DNA from: HK1 sp965220535
Lineage (GTDB): Bacteria > Pseudomonadota > Gammaproteobacteria > HK1
Direction: 5' to 3'
DNA length: 64,000 nucleotides
Assembly (NCBI GenBank): GCA_965220535.1
Contig: OZ244833.1
Coordinates: forward strand, 2,542,001 to 2,606,000
Shown: positions 19,001-27,735 of the stretch, one piece after another
How positions within the stretch are numbered: position 1 is the stretch's first letter
Layout: every line of letters starts with the position of its first letter
Position numbers and translations under genes: made by a program
The notes under the pieces: generated by a model
What the model saw: the letters and a program-made list of their open reading frames with translations, nothing else
What the model was told of the DNA's origin: nothing
Database searches by the model: none

Positions 19001-20786
19001 TATTTCTTATCCCGATCTCGAAGAAAGGGTGCGCAATACTTATGCGGCGCATAGCAAAGCGGGGAATAAGAACACTATTTACGATAGTTATAAAATGGCG
19101 ATCCGATGGGCTTCGGATCGAATCGGTAATCGCGGGATCATCGCGATGGTGACCAATGGCTCTTGGATCGACGGCAATGTGGACTCGGGGCTGCGTGCGT
19201 GTTTTGCCGAAGAGTTCAGCAGTGTATATGTGTTGAATCTACGGGGAAATGCCCGAACTTCGGGTATTTTGAGAAGGCAAGAAGGAGATAATATTTTCGG
19301 GGAAGGCTCGAGGGCACCGGTAGCGATCAACCTTTGGGTCAAGAACCCCGATGCCGATCACGAGGATTGCCGGATCTTCTATCACGATATCGGGGACTAT
19401 AAAAATTGCGATGAAAAACTGAAGTTTCTCGAAGACAAGAGATCGATCGCCGCTATCGAGAATTGGCAGCCGATAGTTCCTGATTTTCATCACGATTGGA
19501 TCAATCAAAAAAATGAAACATTCGAATCTTTGTACCCGGTGATCGATAAAACGGTAAAGAGTGGTAAGGAAGACGAAGCAGTTTTCAATATATTTGGAAA
19601 CGGGTATCAGACTAGTAGGGATGCATGGTTTTACAATTTCTCGCGTGATTTTTGCTCGGCCAATGCCAAAAATATGATAAAAGACTATTCAAATGCCCTC
19701 TCCGAAATTTCGGCGGCGGGGGGGGGGGGGGGGGGTGAAGACGTAATATTGCGACACTCTTCTTATTTGCAATGGAAAGATAAGCAAATAAGATATCTAA
19801 AAAAAGGAGAGAAGATATATTTTTCAGAAAGAAAGATTCAAAGGATGGAATATCGTCCGTTCATAGGTCAGTATATATATGCTGAATCTAAATTCATCCA
19901 TCGTCCTAGTATTCAGGAGATACTCTTTCCGGCGATATCAATAGACGATGAAAATTTTGATGCAAGTTCAAGTGTTAAAAATCCTATCATCTGCGTGTCG
20001 GGCGTCGGGTCCAATATCGAATTTTCATCTCTGATGGTGAGTTGCATGCCTGATGTCGGCTTGCTTTCCGCTAGCCAATGCCTACCCCGCTGGCGCTATG
20101 AGCAAAAAGCATCATCCAAAGAAAACCTCTTCGCAAAAGAACCCGAGACGAGTGAAGCCTTCGAACGAATCGACAATATCACCGACACCGCATTGCAGCG
20201 TTTCGTTTCCGAATATCGCGACGATACGATCACCAAAGACGATATTTTCTATTATGTCTATGGCATCTTCCATGCGCCGGAGTTCAAAGAGCGTTTCGCC
20301 AACGATCTGAGAAAGGACCTTCCACGAATTACCTTCGCACCGGATTTTCACGCCTTCGCCACCGCCGGTCGGGCGTTGGCTGCGCTCCATCTCGATTACG
20401 AATCCGGATCGCAATATCCGTTGCAAACGATATGCGCCGACGGATCCTCGGAGCCCTCGGCGGAGCATTGTCGTCTCGGCAAACGCAAAATGCGTTTCGC
20501 CGACAAGAAGCGAAAAGATATTTTGATCGTCAGCGATTTCGTTCGTCTCGAAGGCATTCCGCCCGCCGCCCACAACTATCGCGTCAACGGTCGCAGCCCG
20601 CTCGAATGGCTGATCGATCGGATGCATATCAAAGAAGACGGCGCCAGCGGAATCGTCAACGACCCCAACCACCGTTTCGACGATCCCCGCGATCTCCTCG
20701 CTTTGATCCGCCGCTTGGTCGACTTGAGCGTCGAAAGCGATCGGATCATCCGCGAGTTGCCGACCCCCTTTGCCGATGATCCCTAA
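16002..20786 (+). CDS. Type ISP single-chain restriction-modification enzyme
   Basis: A 1594-residue protein with the full architecture of LlaGI-like type ISP enzymes. It has an Mrr-like nuclease (D69 in GIDLVAKE; Q84 and K86 in IQCKF), a superfamily 2 helicase/translocase (ACGTGKT near 200-206, DEAH at 324-327, MTATPR), a coupler, an N6-adenine methyltransferase (DPFTGTG from 883; NPPW at 991-994), and a C-terminal target-recognition region. These enzymes methylate one strand and cut unmodified DNA after ATP-driven translocation. Start ATG 16002 follows a strong GGGAGGAAAAGG site; two earlier ATGs lack one. An 18-G tract at codons about 1240-1245 lies after the methyltransferase core, so slippage would truncate the protein before or within specificity. 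Base composition becomes AT-richer around 19.0-20.1 kb, suggesting an exchanged recognition domain. Confidence 0.93.
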   Translation: MASGDFERLLQGLRSLSDTPARQGQLFERSMKRWLGVDPVYIERFSDIRLWSEWSAEREDFDGQDMGIDLVAKERAGEGFCAIQCKFHSPGTRISSKALDSFIAASARAPFTSRMVIDTGDEWGAMARKKIEGLQPPCTVVDYTILANSPVCWPDPLQDEPESLGVDPDARHRLRSHQKKAIADILEGFAKNDRGRLVMACGTGKTFTALKLAEEMAGIGARVLYLVPSISLLQQSMRAFAEQKGIEHRYIGICSDTKAGKDHEDASLVELEIPVTTDALGIRSRLIEERPDAMRVVFCTYQSLELVAGAQEHGAPDFDLIICDEAHRTTGVERGGAKEKTSPFVLVHDKNRIRGAKRLYMTATPRIYTDSIKTKASDKDLRLFSMDDPIDYGPEFHRLGFSDALNQGLLSDYRVVVLAFSEAAATRALQAHLADSGGDIKMSDAARIAGCWRALSDPENIAGKTSAKPRPLRRAIAFTNSIADSKRLAKHWPGIVDRAQADLPPERQGEFLRCTTAHVDGQHNALDRKKRIEALKNVPAGECHILSNARCLSEGVDVPALDAVLFMAERKSTVDVVQAVGRVMRRAPGTDKEYGYIVLPVVIPAGRDPVEVLESGNEFAAVWSVLRALRSHDERLDAEINRIHMEGRLPERIIFARGDSREEGSESLELPFPPLDLPVDLIHARIVEKCGDRRYWKEWAGRVADIFKSLVLRIRVLLDNPDNLDLRERFGAFHEELKSQINAEIDFESAVEMFAQHILTRPIFDALFDGYDFSQGNPVARALDRLRREFGDYGLENELRGLERFYDSVRMSVADIENIDARQKILMDLYENFFRLAMKKDAERLGIVYTPVEVVDFILHSADHALHKEFGRRLSDEGVHIFDPFTGTGIFPLRLLRSRELIRDRDLERKYRQEIHANEIVLLAYYIGAVQIEDAYKERSGGQYTPFPGIVWTDTFNLLSEKDGLAARWLPDNSERVARQRGIDIEVVLCNPPWSANNQNISYPDLEERVRNTYAAHSKAGNKNTIYDSYKMAIRWASDRIGNRGIIAMVTNGSWIDGNVDSGLRACFAEEFSSVYVLNLRGNARTSGILRRQEGDNIFGEGSRAPVAINLWVKNPDADHEDCRIFYHDIGDYKNCDEKLKFLEDKRSIAAIENWQPIVPDFHHDWINQKNETFESLYPVIDKTVKSGKEDEAVFNIFGNGYQTSRDAWFYNFSRDFCSANAKNMIKDYSNALSEISAAGGGGGGEDVILRHSSYLQWKDKQIRYLKKGEKIYFSERKIQRMEYRPFIGQYIYAESKFIHRPSIQEILFPAISIDDENFDASSSVKNPIICVSGVGSNIEFSSLMVSCMPDVGLLSASQCLPRWRYEQKASSKENLFAKEPETSEAFERIDNITDTALQRFVSEYRDDTITKDDIFYYVYGIFHAPEFKERFANDLRKDLPRITFAPDFHAFATAGRALAALHLDYESGSQYPLQTICADGSSEPSAEHCRLGKRKMRFADKKRKDILIVSDFVRLEGIPPAAHNYRVNGRSPLEWLIDRMHIKEDGASGIVNDPNHRFDDPRDLLALIRRLVDLSVESDRIIRELPTPFADDP
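19718..19735 (+). repeat. 18-G homopolymer within the ISP enzyme gene
   Basis: Eighteen consecutive G encode six Gly inside the region between methyltransferase core and C-terminus. The full frame is open at this length. Any change not divisible by three would end translation early. This is a typical contingency-locus tract; the exact length may also be affected by sequencing. Confidence 0.9.
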
Positions 20787-20812
20787 GGAACGAGCGGTCT
20801 TGTCGAGCGCTG

Positions 20813-21367
20813 TCAGGTCGGGATATCCAACCCCGGCAGACCATCCAAACTGACGCGATTCTTCCGCGAGCGATAGTCGGCCATCTCTTTCGGCCCTTTG
20901 TTTTCGGCGTGTCGGAAAAGCGTTTTTCGCTCGCCGGCGTAGTCGTAGAAAGGCACCCCGAAACCGCAGGCATCGGCGATGCGGGTGATATCGACCCGGA
21001 TGATCGAGCGAATATCGACATAATCGTCGAAGCGCGCGTAGAGATCGTCGAAGTCCCGGTGGTGCGGTTCGATCACCTCGCCCCGACCGTAAAAACGCAG
21101 GATATTGGGAGCCCCGGCAAAGGCGCAGAACATGATGACGATGCGCCCGTTCTCTTTGAGGTGGGCGATCGTCTCCACACCGCTGCCGGTAAAATCGAGA
21201 TATGCCACGGTGCGAGGATCGATGATCTTGAAGGTGTCCTTGATCCCCTTCGGCGAGCAGTTGATCAGGCCGTCGTCGGCTTTGGGGGCGGTCGCGACGA
21301 AAAAGATATGTTGCTGATCGACGAAGGCGGCGACTTCGTCGGTGACGGATTCGTAGACTTTTCCCAT
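20813..21367 (-). CDS. Pyridoxamine 5'-phosphate oxidase-fold flavoprotein
   Basis: A 184-residue product beginning MGKVYESVTDEVAAFVDQQH, with a PPOX-type split-barrel pattern (FFVATAPKADDGLINCSPKG, YLDFTGSGVETIAHL, RIVIMFCAF). Such proteins bind FMN, F420 or related cofactors and often reduce or shuttle flavin. It is the last gene of a minus-strand cluster after a luciferase-like monooxygenase, which needs reduced flavin, so a supporting role is plausible. It converges on the ISP gene with only 26 bases between stops. Confidence 0.85.
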   Translation of the reverse strand: MGKVYESVTDEVAAFVDQQHIFFVATAPKADDGLINCSPKGIKDTFKIIDPRTVAYLDFTGSGVETIAHLKENGRIVIMFCAFAGAPNILRFYGRGEVIEPHHRDFDDLYARFDDYVDIRSIIRVDITRIADACGFGVPFYDYAGERKTLFRHAENKGPKEMADYRSRKNRVSLDGLPGLDIPT

Positions 21368-21510
21368 GGCTCGGGTTTTCCTTGGTCGTTTCGATTTAGA
21401 AAGGAAGCGTCTGCCAAGAGACGGGCCGAGAAAGCGCGGCGGGGCAGGGCAGGGGCTTTTTTCGAAGCGGCGATCCCGACCCCCGCGCTCGCTCGCAAGC
21501 GAAAGGCTCT

Positions 21511-22545
21511 TTATCGGAATGCGGGCATCACCTGATCGATGAAGCGCATCAAAGAAGCCCTTTTTCGCTCGGCGCTCATCCCGCTGTCGATCCAAAAGGA
21601 GAATTCGTCGAAGCCCATATCCTCGAAACGTTTGATCCGATCGATGACTTCTCGTGCCATCCCCATCGTCAGATCGCGCCGCATCGCGGCCGGGCTCATG
21701 CGTTCGTTGCCCTCGATTTCCTCTTGCGTCAAAGGAGCGATCCGACCTCGATGGACGGGTCGTTTATTGGCGAACCAAGCCCCGAAATAACAATAGAAAC
21801 GGCCGAGTTCCTTGGCCGCCCGCTCCACATCCTCCTCGTCCGCACCCACATAGACATGGTGCAAGAGCATGATCTTCGGGCGCGCCACGGCGCTCTCGGC
21901 CAGAGCGTTTTCGAAGCGCTCCATCAATATAGTGATCTCCTCGATCCCCTGCCAAAGCGGAGTGACCTGAACGTTGAAACCGTTTTTGAGCGCGAAGAGA
22001 TGGCTATCGGGGTCGCGGGCGGCGATCCAGATCGGCGGCCCGTCTTTTTGCACCGGTCGGGGCATCGCGGTGGTCGCCGGGAAGCGGAAGAACTCCCCCT
22101 CATGGGCGCAGTCCCCCTGCCAGAGGCGGCGCAGGAGGGGAGCGATCTCGCGCAAGCGCGCTCCGGCCTCGAACGCGTCCATCCCCGGCATCAGGCGTTC
22201 GTATTCGAAGTTGTAGGCGCCGCGGGCGATACCGAGATCGAGCCTGCCGCCGGTGATCAGATCGGCGGCTGCCGCTTCGCCCGCCAGCCGGATCGGATGC
22301 CAAAAAGGGGCGATGATGGTGCCGGTTCCCAAGCGGATGGAGCGGGTATGGTGGGCGAGGTCGGCGATGGTCAAGAAGGGATTGGGCGAGATGGTGAAGT
22401 CCATCCCGTGATGCTCGCCGGTCCAGATCGCGTGCATCCCCCCTTCTTCCGCCACCCGACAAAGATCGATGAACTCCCGGTGCAGCACGGCGTGATCGCT
22501 CGCCTCCTCCCCGCTTTCGAGATGGACGAAGAGAGAAAATTTCAT
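21511..22545 (-). CDS. LLM-class flavin-dependent monooxygenase
   Basis: A 344-residue luciferase-like TIM-barrel oxidoreductase. Diagnostic stretches are MKFSLFVHLESGEEASDH, WTGEHHGMDF, RLGTGTIIAPFWHPIRLAGE and GGRLDLGIARGAY. These enzymes use FMNH2 or F420H2 to oxidise organic substrates. ATG 22545 is preceded by AGGAGAT at good spacing. It lies between an alpha/beta hydrolase upstream and a PPOX-fold protein downstream on the same strand, which looks like a small catabolic operon with a flavin partner. Substrate unknown. Confidence 0.88.
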   Translation of the reverse strand: MKFSLFVHLESGEEASDHAVLHREFIDLCRVAEEGGMHAIWTGEHHGMDFTISPNPFLTIADLAHHTRSIRLGTGTIIAPFWHPIRLAGEAAAADLITGGRLDLGIARGAYNFEYERLMPGMDAFEAGARLREIAPLLRRLWQGDCAHEGEFFRFPATTAMPRPVQKDGPPIWIAARDPDSHLFALKNGFNVQVTPLWQGIEEITILMERFENALAESAVARPKIMLLHHVYVGADEEDVERAAKELGRFYCYFGAWFANKRPVHRGRIAPLTQEEIEGNERMSPAAMRRDLTMGMAREVIDRIKRFEDMGFDEFSFWIDSGMSAERKRASLMRFIDQVMPAFR

Positions 22546-22684
22546 GTCTCGATCTCCTGCGTTTTTAGCGCCGTCGCGTGGCCACCGGTTTTTCCTCGCC
22601 GCCATCGCCCATCGAAGCAAGGAGCGCTCATGGATGGTATCGATCCATGAATCTTATGTATCTGAGTCATATCTATCGGATGCA

Positions 22685-23503
22685 TCAGGTGCATTCTCCG
22701 AGAAAAGAAAGAAGCGCGGCGTTGATTTCTCGCCGATGCGTCAAAGGCATGATATGGGCCGCTCCTTCGATGATCGCATAGCGTCCGTTTCGAACCCGAG
22801 CCGCCATCTCGCGCGACATTTGCGGGGTGGAGTTGGGATCGGCGCTGCCGGTGATGAACAGCGAAGGAGCGGCGATCCCCGCCAGCGTTTTTTCGTCCGG
22901 CCCGTCCTCCTCGGCAAAAACGCGATAGGCGGCGGCGTAGCCCTCGGGGTCGGCATCGCGGAGCCATTCCTCGCAGTCCCTCGCGGCCGGGGATTGCAGA
23001 TCGTCGAACCAGCGCTTCAAAGTGGGCTCGGGATCGATCGCCTGATTCTCGGACGATGCTCCGGCCAATGCACCGGCCAACGCCGCGGCACGGCCCAAGA
23101 CCGCCGATCTCGCATCCGGGCGGCGGCGAAAGATCGCGTTCAGCGAGACGAAAGCCCGCACCCGTTCCCCGGAGGTCGCCGCGAGTTGCGCCCCGATCAT
23201 CGCCCCCATCGAATGACCGATGATCACCGTCGGCCGGTCGATATACCGGCGACAGGATGCGACGTAGTCGTCCAAGCCCGGACGAGCCTTGTCGATCCGG
23301 GGCATCTTCCCGTGCCCCGGCAAATCCGGGGCGACGATCCGGTAGCGATGCTTCAAAGCCTCGATCTGCGCCTTCCAGAATTCGGCGCTCAAACCCACCC
23401 CGTGCAGCAAAAGAAGGGAAAAACCTCCCTCCCGAGAGACTTCCCCCTCGGCTGTGGGCGAGCGCACGATATATCGGGACGGGGCGGTGATTTTATCGCT
23501 CAT
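22685..23503 (-). CDS. Alpha/beta hydrolase
   Basis: A 272-residue hydrolase with oxyanion-hole HGVG, nucleophile elbow GHSMGA, acidic residue in TGSADP and catalytic His in EGAAHIMPL, in the standard order. It is first in a minus-strand set with the monooxygenase and PPOX genes and probably cleaves an ester, lactone or C-C bond in the same pathway. No signal peptide, so cytoplasmic. ATG 23503 begins MSDKITAPSR. Confidence 0.88.
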   Translation of the reverse strand: MSDKITAPSRYIVRSPTAEGEVSREGGFSLLLLHGVGLSAEFWKAQIEALKHRYRIVAPDLPGHGKMPRIDKARPGLDDYVASCRRYIDRPTVIIGHSMGAMIGAQLAATSGERVRAFVSLNAIFRRRPDARSAVLGRAAALAGALAGASSENQAIDPEPTLKRWFDDLQSPAARDCEEWLRDADPEGYAAAYRVFAEEDGPDEKTLAGIAAPSLFITGSADPNSTPQMSREMAARVRNGRYAIIEGAAHIMPLTHRREINAALLSFLGECT

Positions 23504-23854
23504 CGGGTATCGGTAATCTTCGGGTTTTTTGCGGCGGCTCGTCGATCGATTCTGCGAACGCCCGTGATCATCGGCACCCGAAAAGCAGCGCCATCGAGCG
23601 AGGAGCGATAAGCGATCCGGCCCTGATGATATTATCAAGCCTTAGGAATTCCGTCGCGACCTTCGACGCACTATCGGCGCAGATTGAATCGACGCGACGG
23701 TCAAGCGGAATCCCTAGCGCCCGATCATCGATGCCATTCGCATACGAGAAGGAATTTTGCGCCACATCGTGATGGCCGTTCTATCGACCCTTCGAAGAAT
23801 CGTCGGATTCGATGTGTATGGTGGCACGTTTAGGCGACCGGAAGGTTTTTAGGG
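23504..23854. other. Divergent intergenic region
   Basis: About 350 bases between the minus-strand hydrolase and the repeated leader of the first Calx-beta gene. No frame here has recognisable features. It should hold the promoters of both diverging units. The -35/-10 pair conserved before the other poly-C loci is not clearly present; only the downstream AGGGTAAATTT part is shared with the 33.5-kb copy. Confidence 0.4.
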
Positions 23855-24042
23855 TAAATTTACGCAAATGGCACCGAGTACACGGCGGTTGCCGGTCGAT
23901 CCCGACAAGGGTCGATTTCGGCTGTCGACTCCATCCCCGGGCCGATTTGGTCTTCGCTTTCAAAACAAGGAGTGCACGACGATGACGAAGCCCCCGACAA
24001 ACGGGTCGGTGCCCGAGGTGCCGACCGCACCTGAATCGACTA
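23855..24042 (+). repeat. Repeated leader, copy A (pairs with 33539-33728)
   Basis: Nearly identical to the sequence before and into the second Calx-beta gene. It covers the 5' region, the ribosome site, the ATG and the first 20 codons up to the poly-C tract. The near identity, compared with diverged downstream coding sequence, points to recent duplication or gene conversion of the expression cassette. Confidence 0.85.
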
Positions 24043-27000
24043 CCCCCCCCCCCCCCCCCCCCAGAAAGCGCTTTGCTGCTGAACTGATCGCTTTATGCTC
24101 GTTATCGTTATCGACGCTCGTTCCTCTCTTTCCTCATTCCGTAGCCGCACAAACCCCTCTGGCAAAAACGTGTCTCTCTTATAACCAGTTCATCGGATAC
24201 GGGAATAGCTGTCAAAATGATAAAATAAACGTCTGGGGCAGAAATACCTCAACCACCGAGGGCTGCAGACCAGTCGGGAGACTATCCCAGGGCGTGCGGG
24301 CTGAGTATTTCACGATAGCCGAGAACGATTCCACCACTGGCTATACCCTCCCAACCCCAGCCAAAATATGCGTTGAATATGAGGATACCGACAAGCAGAA
24401 TGAAACCGGCCGGCAAAGTTGCAGTACGGTCGACATTGACAATTGCACCGGCGGCAGCGTCTGTGGGGGAGATGTGCCATCCGGCGTCACCTGTGTCGAA
24501 CCGGCTACCATCCCCTCGGGCAATATCGAGCTGAACAATACCGATGCGCTGGTCATCAGCGAGGGCGACACCGACACCTTCACCGTCAAGCTCGACACCG
24601 AGCCCGCCGCCGATGTCACCGTGGCGGTTTCGAGTGCCGACCCCGGCGCCGTGACGGTTTCCCCCGCCTCGCGGACCTTCACCACCGCGAACTACAGCAC
24701 CCCGCAAAGTTTCACCGTCACCGCGGTCGAGGACAACGACGATGACGACGAGTCGGTCGTCCTCACCGTGAGCGCCTCCGGCGGCATCGACGCCGACGAT
24801 GTGACCAAAACCGTCACCGTCAGCGAAACCCCCGAAGGCAATATCGAACTGAGCGCCGAGACGCTGACCGTCGACGAGGACGGAACCGGCACCTTCACCG
24901 TCAAGCTCGACACCGAGCCGAGCGAAGACGTCACCGTGGCGATAACGAGCGACGATACCGGCGCCGCCACGGTCTCTCCCGCCTCTTTGACCTTCACCGA
25001 CGAAAACTACGACGAAACGCAGACGGTCACCGTCACCGGGGTCGTCGACGCCGACAACGACGACGAATCGGTCGACATCGACCTCACCGCCACCGGCGGC
25101 ATCGTCGCCGACCCCGTCGACGTGGACGTCACCGTCGACGACAAAGAGCCGCCCTCGGCGCTCGTCGTGAGCCCAAAAACTCTGAATGTCGACGAGGGAG
25201 GTACCGCCACCTTCACCGTCAAGATAGAACCGCCCTCGTCGAAGGCCGTCTCGGTCAACGTGACAAGCAGCGATACCGCCAAAGCCACCGCTTCCCCAGC
25301 GAGCTTGACCTTCCTCGCCGGCGACGCGGCGGCGAAGACGGTCACCGTCAACGGGCCCCAAGACGACGACAGCCTCGACGAGAACGCCACCCTCACCGTC
25401 GAAGCCACCGCCGGCATCGACTCCGAGGTCGAAATCCCCGTCGTCGTCGCCGACGACGACGGCACCATCGTCGCCCCGGGGACGTTGAACATCCCCGAGG
25501 GCGAGACCCGGACCTTCGGCGTCAGCATCAGCGCCGCCCCGAGAGCCGCCGTGACGGTCAGCCTGTCCAAGACCGATGCGAATTTCACCCTGTCGCCGAC
25601 CTCGCTCGTCTTCACCGTCGACAACTACGCCGCCGCGCAGAGTGTCACCGTCTCCGCGCCGACCGACGACGACGCCGTCGACGAGACCGCCACCCTCACC
25701 CTGTCCGCCACCGGCGGTATCAACGCCCCCGACTGGACGATAGCGGTCAGGGTCGACGACGCCCAACGCCCCGGTTTTGACCTGAGCGTCGCCGCATTGG
25801 ACCTCGTCGAAGGCGGGCAAGGCAGTTTCCGGGTGCGCCCGGCGACACGGCCGACGGCGGATATCGTCCTCGACCTCGTTCCCTCGGATGCCTCCCTCAC
25901 CGTCGATGCCGACCCGAACCGAGCGGGCAACCAGGACACGCTCGCTTTCACCCGCAGCGGCGGTGCGAACGCTTGGAACCGCTATCGAGACGTCAGCGTG
26001 TTCGTGGCCCACGACGGCGATGCGAACGACGAATCCTTCGACATTCTTCTTCTGGGCAACGGCGGGGATTACACGGGCAAGGGCACGCGCCTTGCCGTCA
26101 GCGTCGCCGACGACGACACCCCGCCGCCTTCCGCCTACACCGGGGGTCTGGTCATCTCCCCTTCGGGGGCCTTCGAAATCGACGAAGGCGGGCGAGCGTT
26201 CATCTCCCTTCGACTCGACTCCGAGCCGAGCGAGTCCGTGACCGTCGGTCTGTCGACGACCAATCCCGACCTCTCCCTCTCCCCGACTTCCTTGACCTTC
26301 ACCCCCGAGAGTTGGAAGGCGCCGAGACGGGTCGAACTCGTCGCCGGGGAAGACGCCCGCTCGTCGGACGACAGCGACACCGTCGTCTTTTCGATACCGG
26401 GCCGGGTGGTGCATTCGCGGGCGCTCGTCATCCTGGACAACGACGCCAAACTCGTCCGCCGTCCTGCGGGCAATATCGAAGTCCCCGAAGGCGGGCTGCA
26501 AACGCTGTACATCAGGCTGTCCCAAGAGCCGCCGGAAGCCGTTATCGTCACCTTGTCGAGCCGCAACGCTCTGGTTTCCCTCTCCCCGAGCACCTTGACC
26601 TTCTCCCCTTCGGCGTGGGAGACGGAGATGGCGGTGCAAATCGTCGCCGGGGAAGACCCCGACACCTTCGACGACTACGACTCCGTCGTCATCGAAGCCA
26701 CGGGCGGGACGAGCGAGCGGATGTCGATAACCACCACCATCGTCGACAACGACGACGCGCCCGGGGGCGTTCCGAACTGGGAAGTGAAATCGCAAGCCCT
26801 GGCGATACCCTCGATGAGCGCCCGAGACGCCGCCACCGTCAGGGTCAGGTGCAAACAAGACACCCCGTGCGCGGTCTTCCTCGATTGCTCCACGCAGGCG
26901 GGAAGAGTCTTGCAGGGACATTTCCCCGCGATACGGGCATGGGCGACGACGACCCTCGTTCCCGGTCATATCCAACGCTTGATAGGAGCGGGCTCGTCGT

Positions 27001-27467
27001 GGGAGGGAAGACTCGGCTGCGTGCTGCGAAGCCAAGCGAACATCGGCTCGCAGGTGTGGACCCGCTCGGGCGACCGAGTGCTGGTCAACAACGGCGCGTT
27101 GATTCGAAGCGCACAAGAAGGCGGGCTGCACCGAGCGGATATCGAATCGATCCCTTCTCCGGACGCCTTCGACGAATCGAATATCCGCATCCGCTGCAAC
27201 GCAGGCGAGAACTGCCGAGAGACCTCGCTCGTGTGCTACACCGACGAGGGTGCGAGATACGAGGCGAACTTGGGAAACATCGCCCGAGCGAGCACCAGAC
27301 ACCTGCAATCCGAGGAGTTGGCAGAGCGTTTGGGACACAGATGGCAGGGCTTGGGCTTGGCCTGCGAGATACGCTCGCAGTCGGGCTTCACCGCTCAGGT
27401 GCTGACGCGCACGGGAGGCGGCGGGGCGTTGGTCAACAACAGCGCCACCGGTTCGGTGGGGAACTAG
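23982..27467 (+). CDS. Giant secreted Calx-beta repeat protein 1, poly-C phase-variable
   Basis: The 1161-residue product starts MTKPPTNGSVPEVPTAPE and then crosses a 20-C tract coding for Pro. A signal sequence follows (RKRFAAEL... ending SVAAQ), giving an unusually long N-region before the hydrophobic core. After a Cys-containing region come about seven Calx-beta-like repeats (pattern GNIELs...LTVdEGgTgTFTVKLDTEPs.dVTV) rich in Asp, likely calcium-stabilised and adhesive. The end carries two related modules with RxRC, LxC, LGCxLRS, QVWTRSGDRVLVNN. ATG 23982 has AAGGAG ten bases upstream. At C20 the frame is open (ON). Surface or extracellular location is inferred. Confidence 0.85.
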   Translation: MTKPPTNGSVPEVPTAPESTTPPPPPPRKRFAAELIALCSLSLSTLVPLFPHSVAAQTPLAKTCLSYNQFIGYGNSCQNDKINVWGRNTSTTEGCRPVGRLSQGVRAEYFTIAENDSTTGYTLPTPAKICVEYEDTDKQNETGRQSCSTVDIDNCTGGSVCGGDVPSGVTCVEPATIPSGNIELNNTDALVISEGDTDTFTVKLDTEPAADVTVAVSSADPGAVTVSPASRTFTTANYSTPQSFTVTAVEDNDDDDESVVLTVSASGGIDADDVTKTVTVSETPEGNIELSAETLTVDEDGTGTFTVKLDTEPSEDVTVAITSDDTGAATVSPASLTFTDENYDETQTVTVTGVVDADNDDESVDIDLTATGGIVADPVDVDVTVDDKEPPSALVVSPKTLNVDEGGTATFTVKIEPPSSKAVSVNVTSSDTAKATASPASLTFLAGDAAAKTVTVNGPQDDDSLDENATLTVEATAGIDSEVEIPVVVADDDGTIVAPGTLNIPEGETRTFGVSISAAPRAAVTVSLSKTDANFTLSPTSLVFTVDNYAAAQSVTVSAPTDDDAVDETATLTLSATGGINAPDWTIAVRVDDAQRPGFDLSVAALDLVEGGQGSFRVRPATRPTADIVLDLVPSDASLTVDADPNRAGNQDTLAFTRSGGANAWNRYRDVSVFVAHDGDANDESFDILLLGNGGDYTGKGTRLAVSVADDDTPPPSAYTGGLVISPSGAFEIDEGGRAFISLRLDSEPSESVTVGLSTTNPDLSLSPTSLTFTPESWKAPRRVELVAGEDARSSDDSDTVVFSIPGRVVHSRALVILDNDAKLVRRPAGNIEVPEGGLQTLYIRLSQEPPEAVIVTLSSRNALVSLSPSTLTFSPSAWETEMAVQIVAGEDPDTFDDYDSVVIEATGGTSERMSITTTIVDNDDAPGGVPNWEVKSQALAIPSMSARDAATVRVRCKQDTPCAVFLDCSTQAGRVLQGHFPAIRAWATTTLVPGHIQRLIGAGSSWEGRLGCVLRSQANIGSQVWTRSGDRVLVNNGALIRSAQEGGLHRADIESIPSPDAFDESNIRIRCNAGENCRETSLVCYTDEGARYEANLGNIARASTRHLQSEELAERLGHRWQGLGLACEIRSQSGFTAQVLTRTGGGGALVNNSATGSVGN
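24043..24062 (+). repeat. 20-C tract, Calx-beta gene 1 (frame ON)
   Basis: Twenty consecutive C at codons about 21-27, just before the signal-sequence core. With 20 C the start codon and the long downstream frame are in phase. Confidence 0.93.
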
Positions 27468-27493
27468 CCTCGGACTCGCATCTTGACTCGGGA

Positions 27494-27528
27494 GCGGCTT
27501 CTCCGACGAGGGGAAGCCGCCCTTTTTT
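27494..27528 (+). terminator. Intrinsic terminator after Calx-beta gene 1
   Basis: GCGGCTTC and GAAGCCGC form an 8-bp stem with an 11-nt loop, followed by CC and six T. A very similar element follows the second Calx-beta gene. Confidence 0.85.
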
Positions 27529-27547
27529 ATCAAGAGCCAAAGGCCGG

Positions 27548-27577
27548 TTGCATCTCGATATGCGTTCGGGGTAGACT
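27548..27577 (+). promoter_or_regulatory. Conserved sigma70-like promoter, locus 2
   Basis: TTGCAT, an 18-base spacer and TAGACT. The same pair and spacer recur before locus 3 (30319) and locus 4 (33504), and the spacer sequence CTCGATATGCG is largely conserved. It lies about 60 bases before the leader ATG at 27635. Confidence 0.6.
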
Positions 27578-27719
27578 TCCGCCGACTTGCCGAGCCGAAG
27601 AGCGCTTTGTCAATCCCGAGAGCACGCGACGACGATGAACCCCATGACCCACGAAAGCCTTGATTCGAAGCGCCGACCGAACTCGGCGCCCGTGGCGTTC
27701 GGCGTGCCTGAATTCATTA

Positions 27720-27735
27720 CCCCCCCCCCCCCCCC
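27720..27735 (+). repeat. 16-C tract, ankyrin locus 1 (frame OFF)
   Basis: Sixteen consecutive C followed by ATAAAAAAGCGCTTCGCTGC, a context shared with the 30.5-kb copy. 17 or 14 C would join the ATG at 27635 to the open frame downstream. Confidence 0.9.

Noticed and set aside
24282..27533. Long minus-strand open frame opposite Calx-beta gene 1 (1083 codons)
   Set aside because: Repetitive Gly/Asp/Val text mirrors the Calx-beta repeats on the plus strand, which have a signal peptide, ribosome site and terminator. The same holds for 34074-36749.
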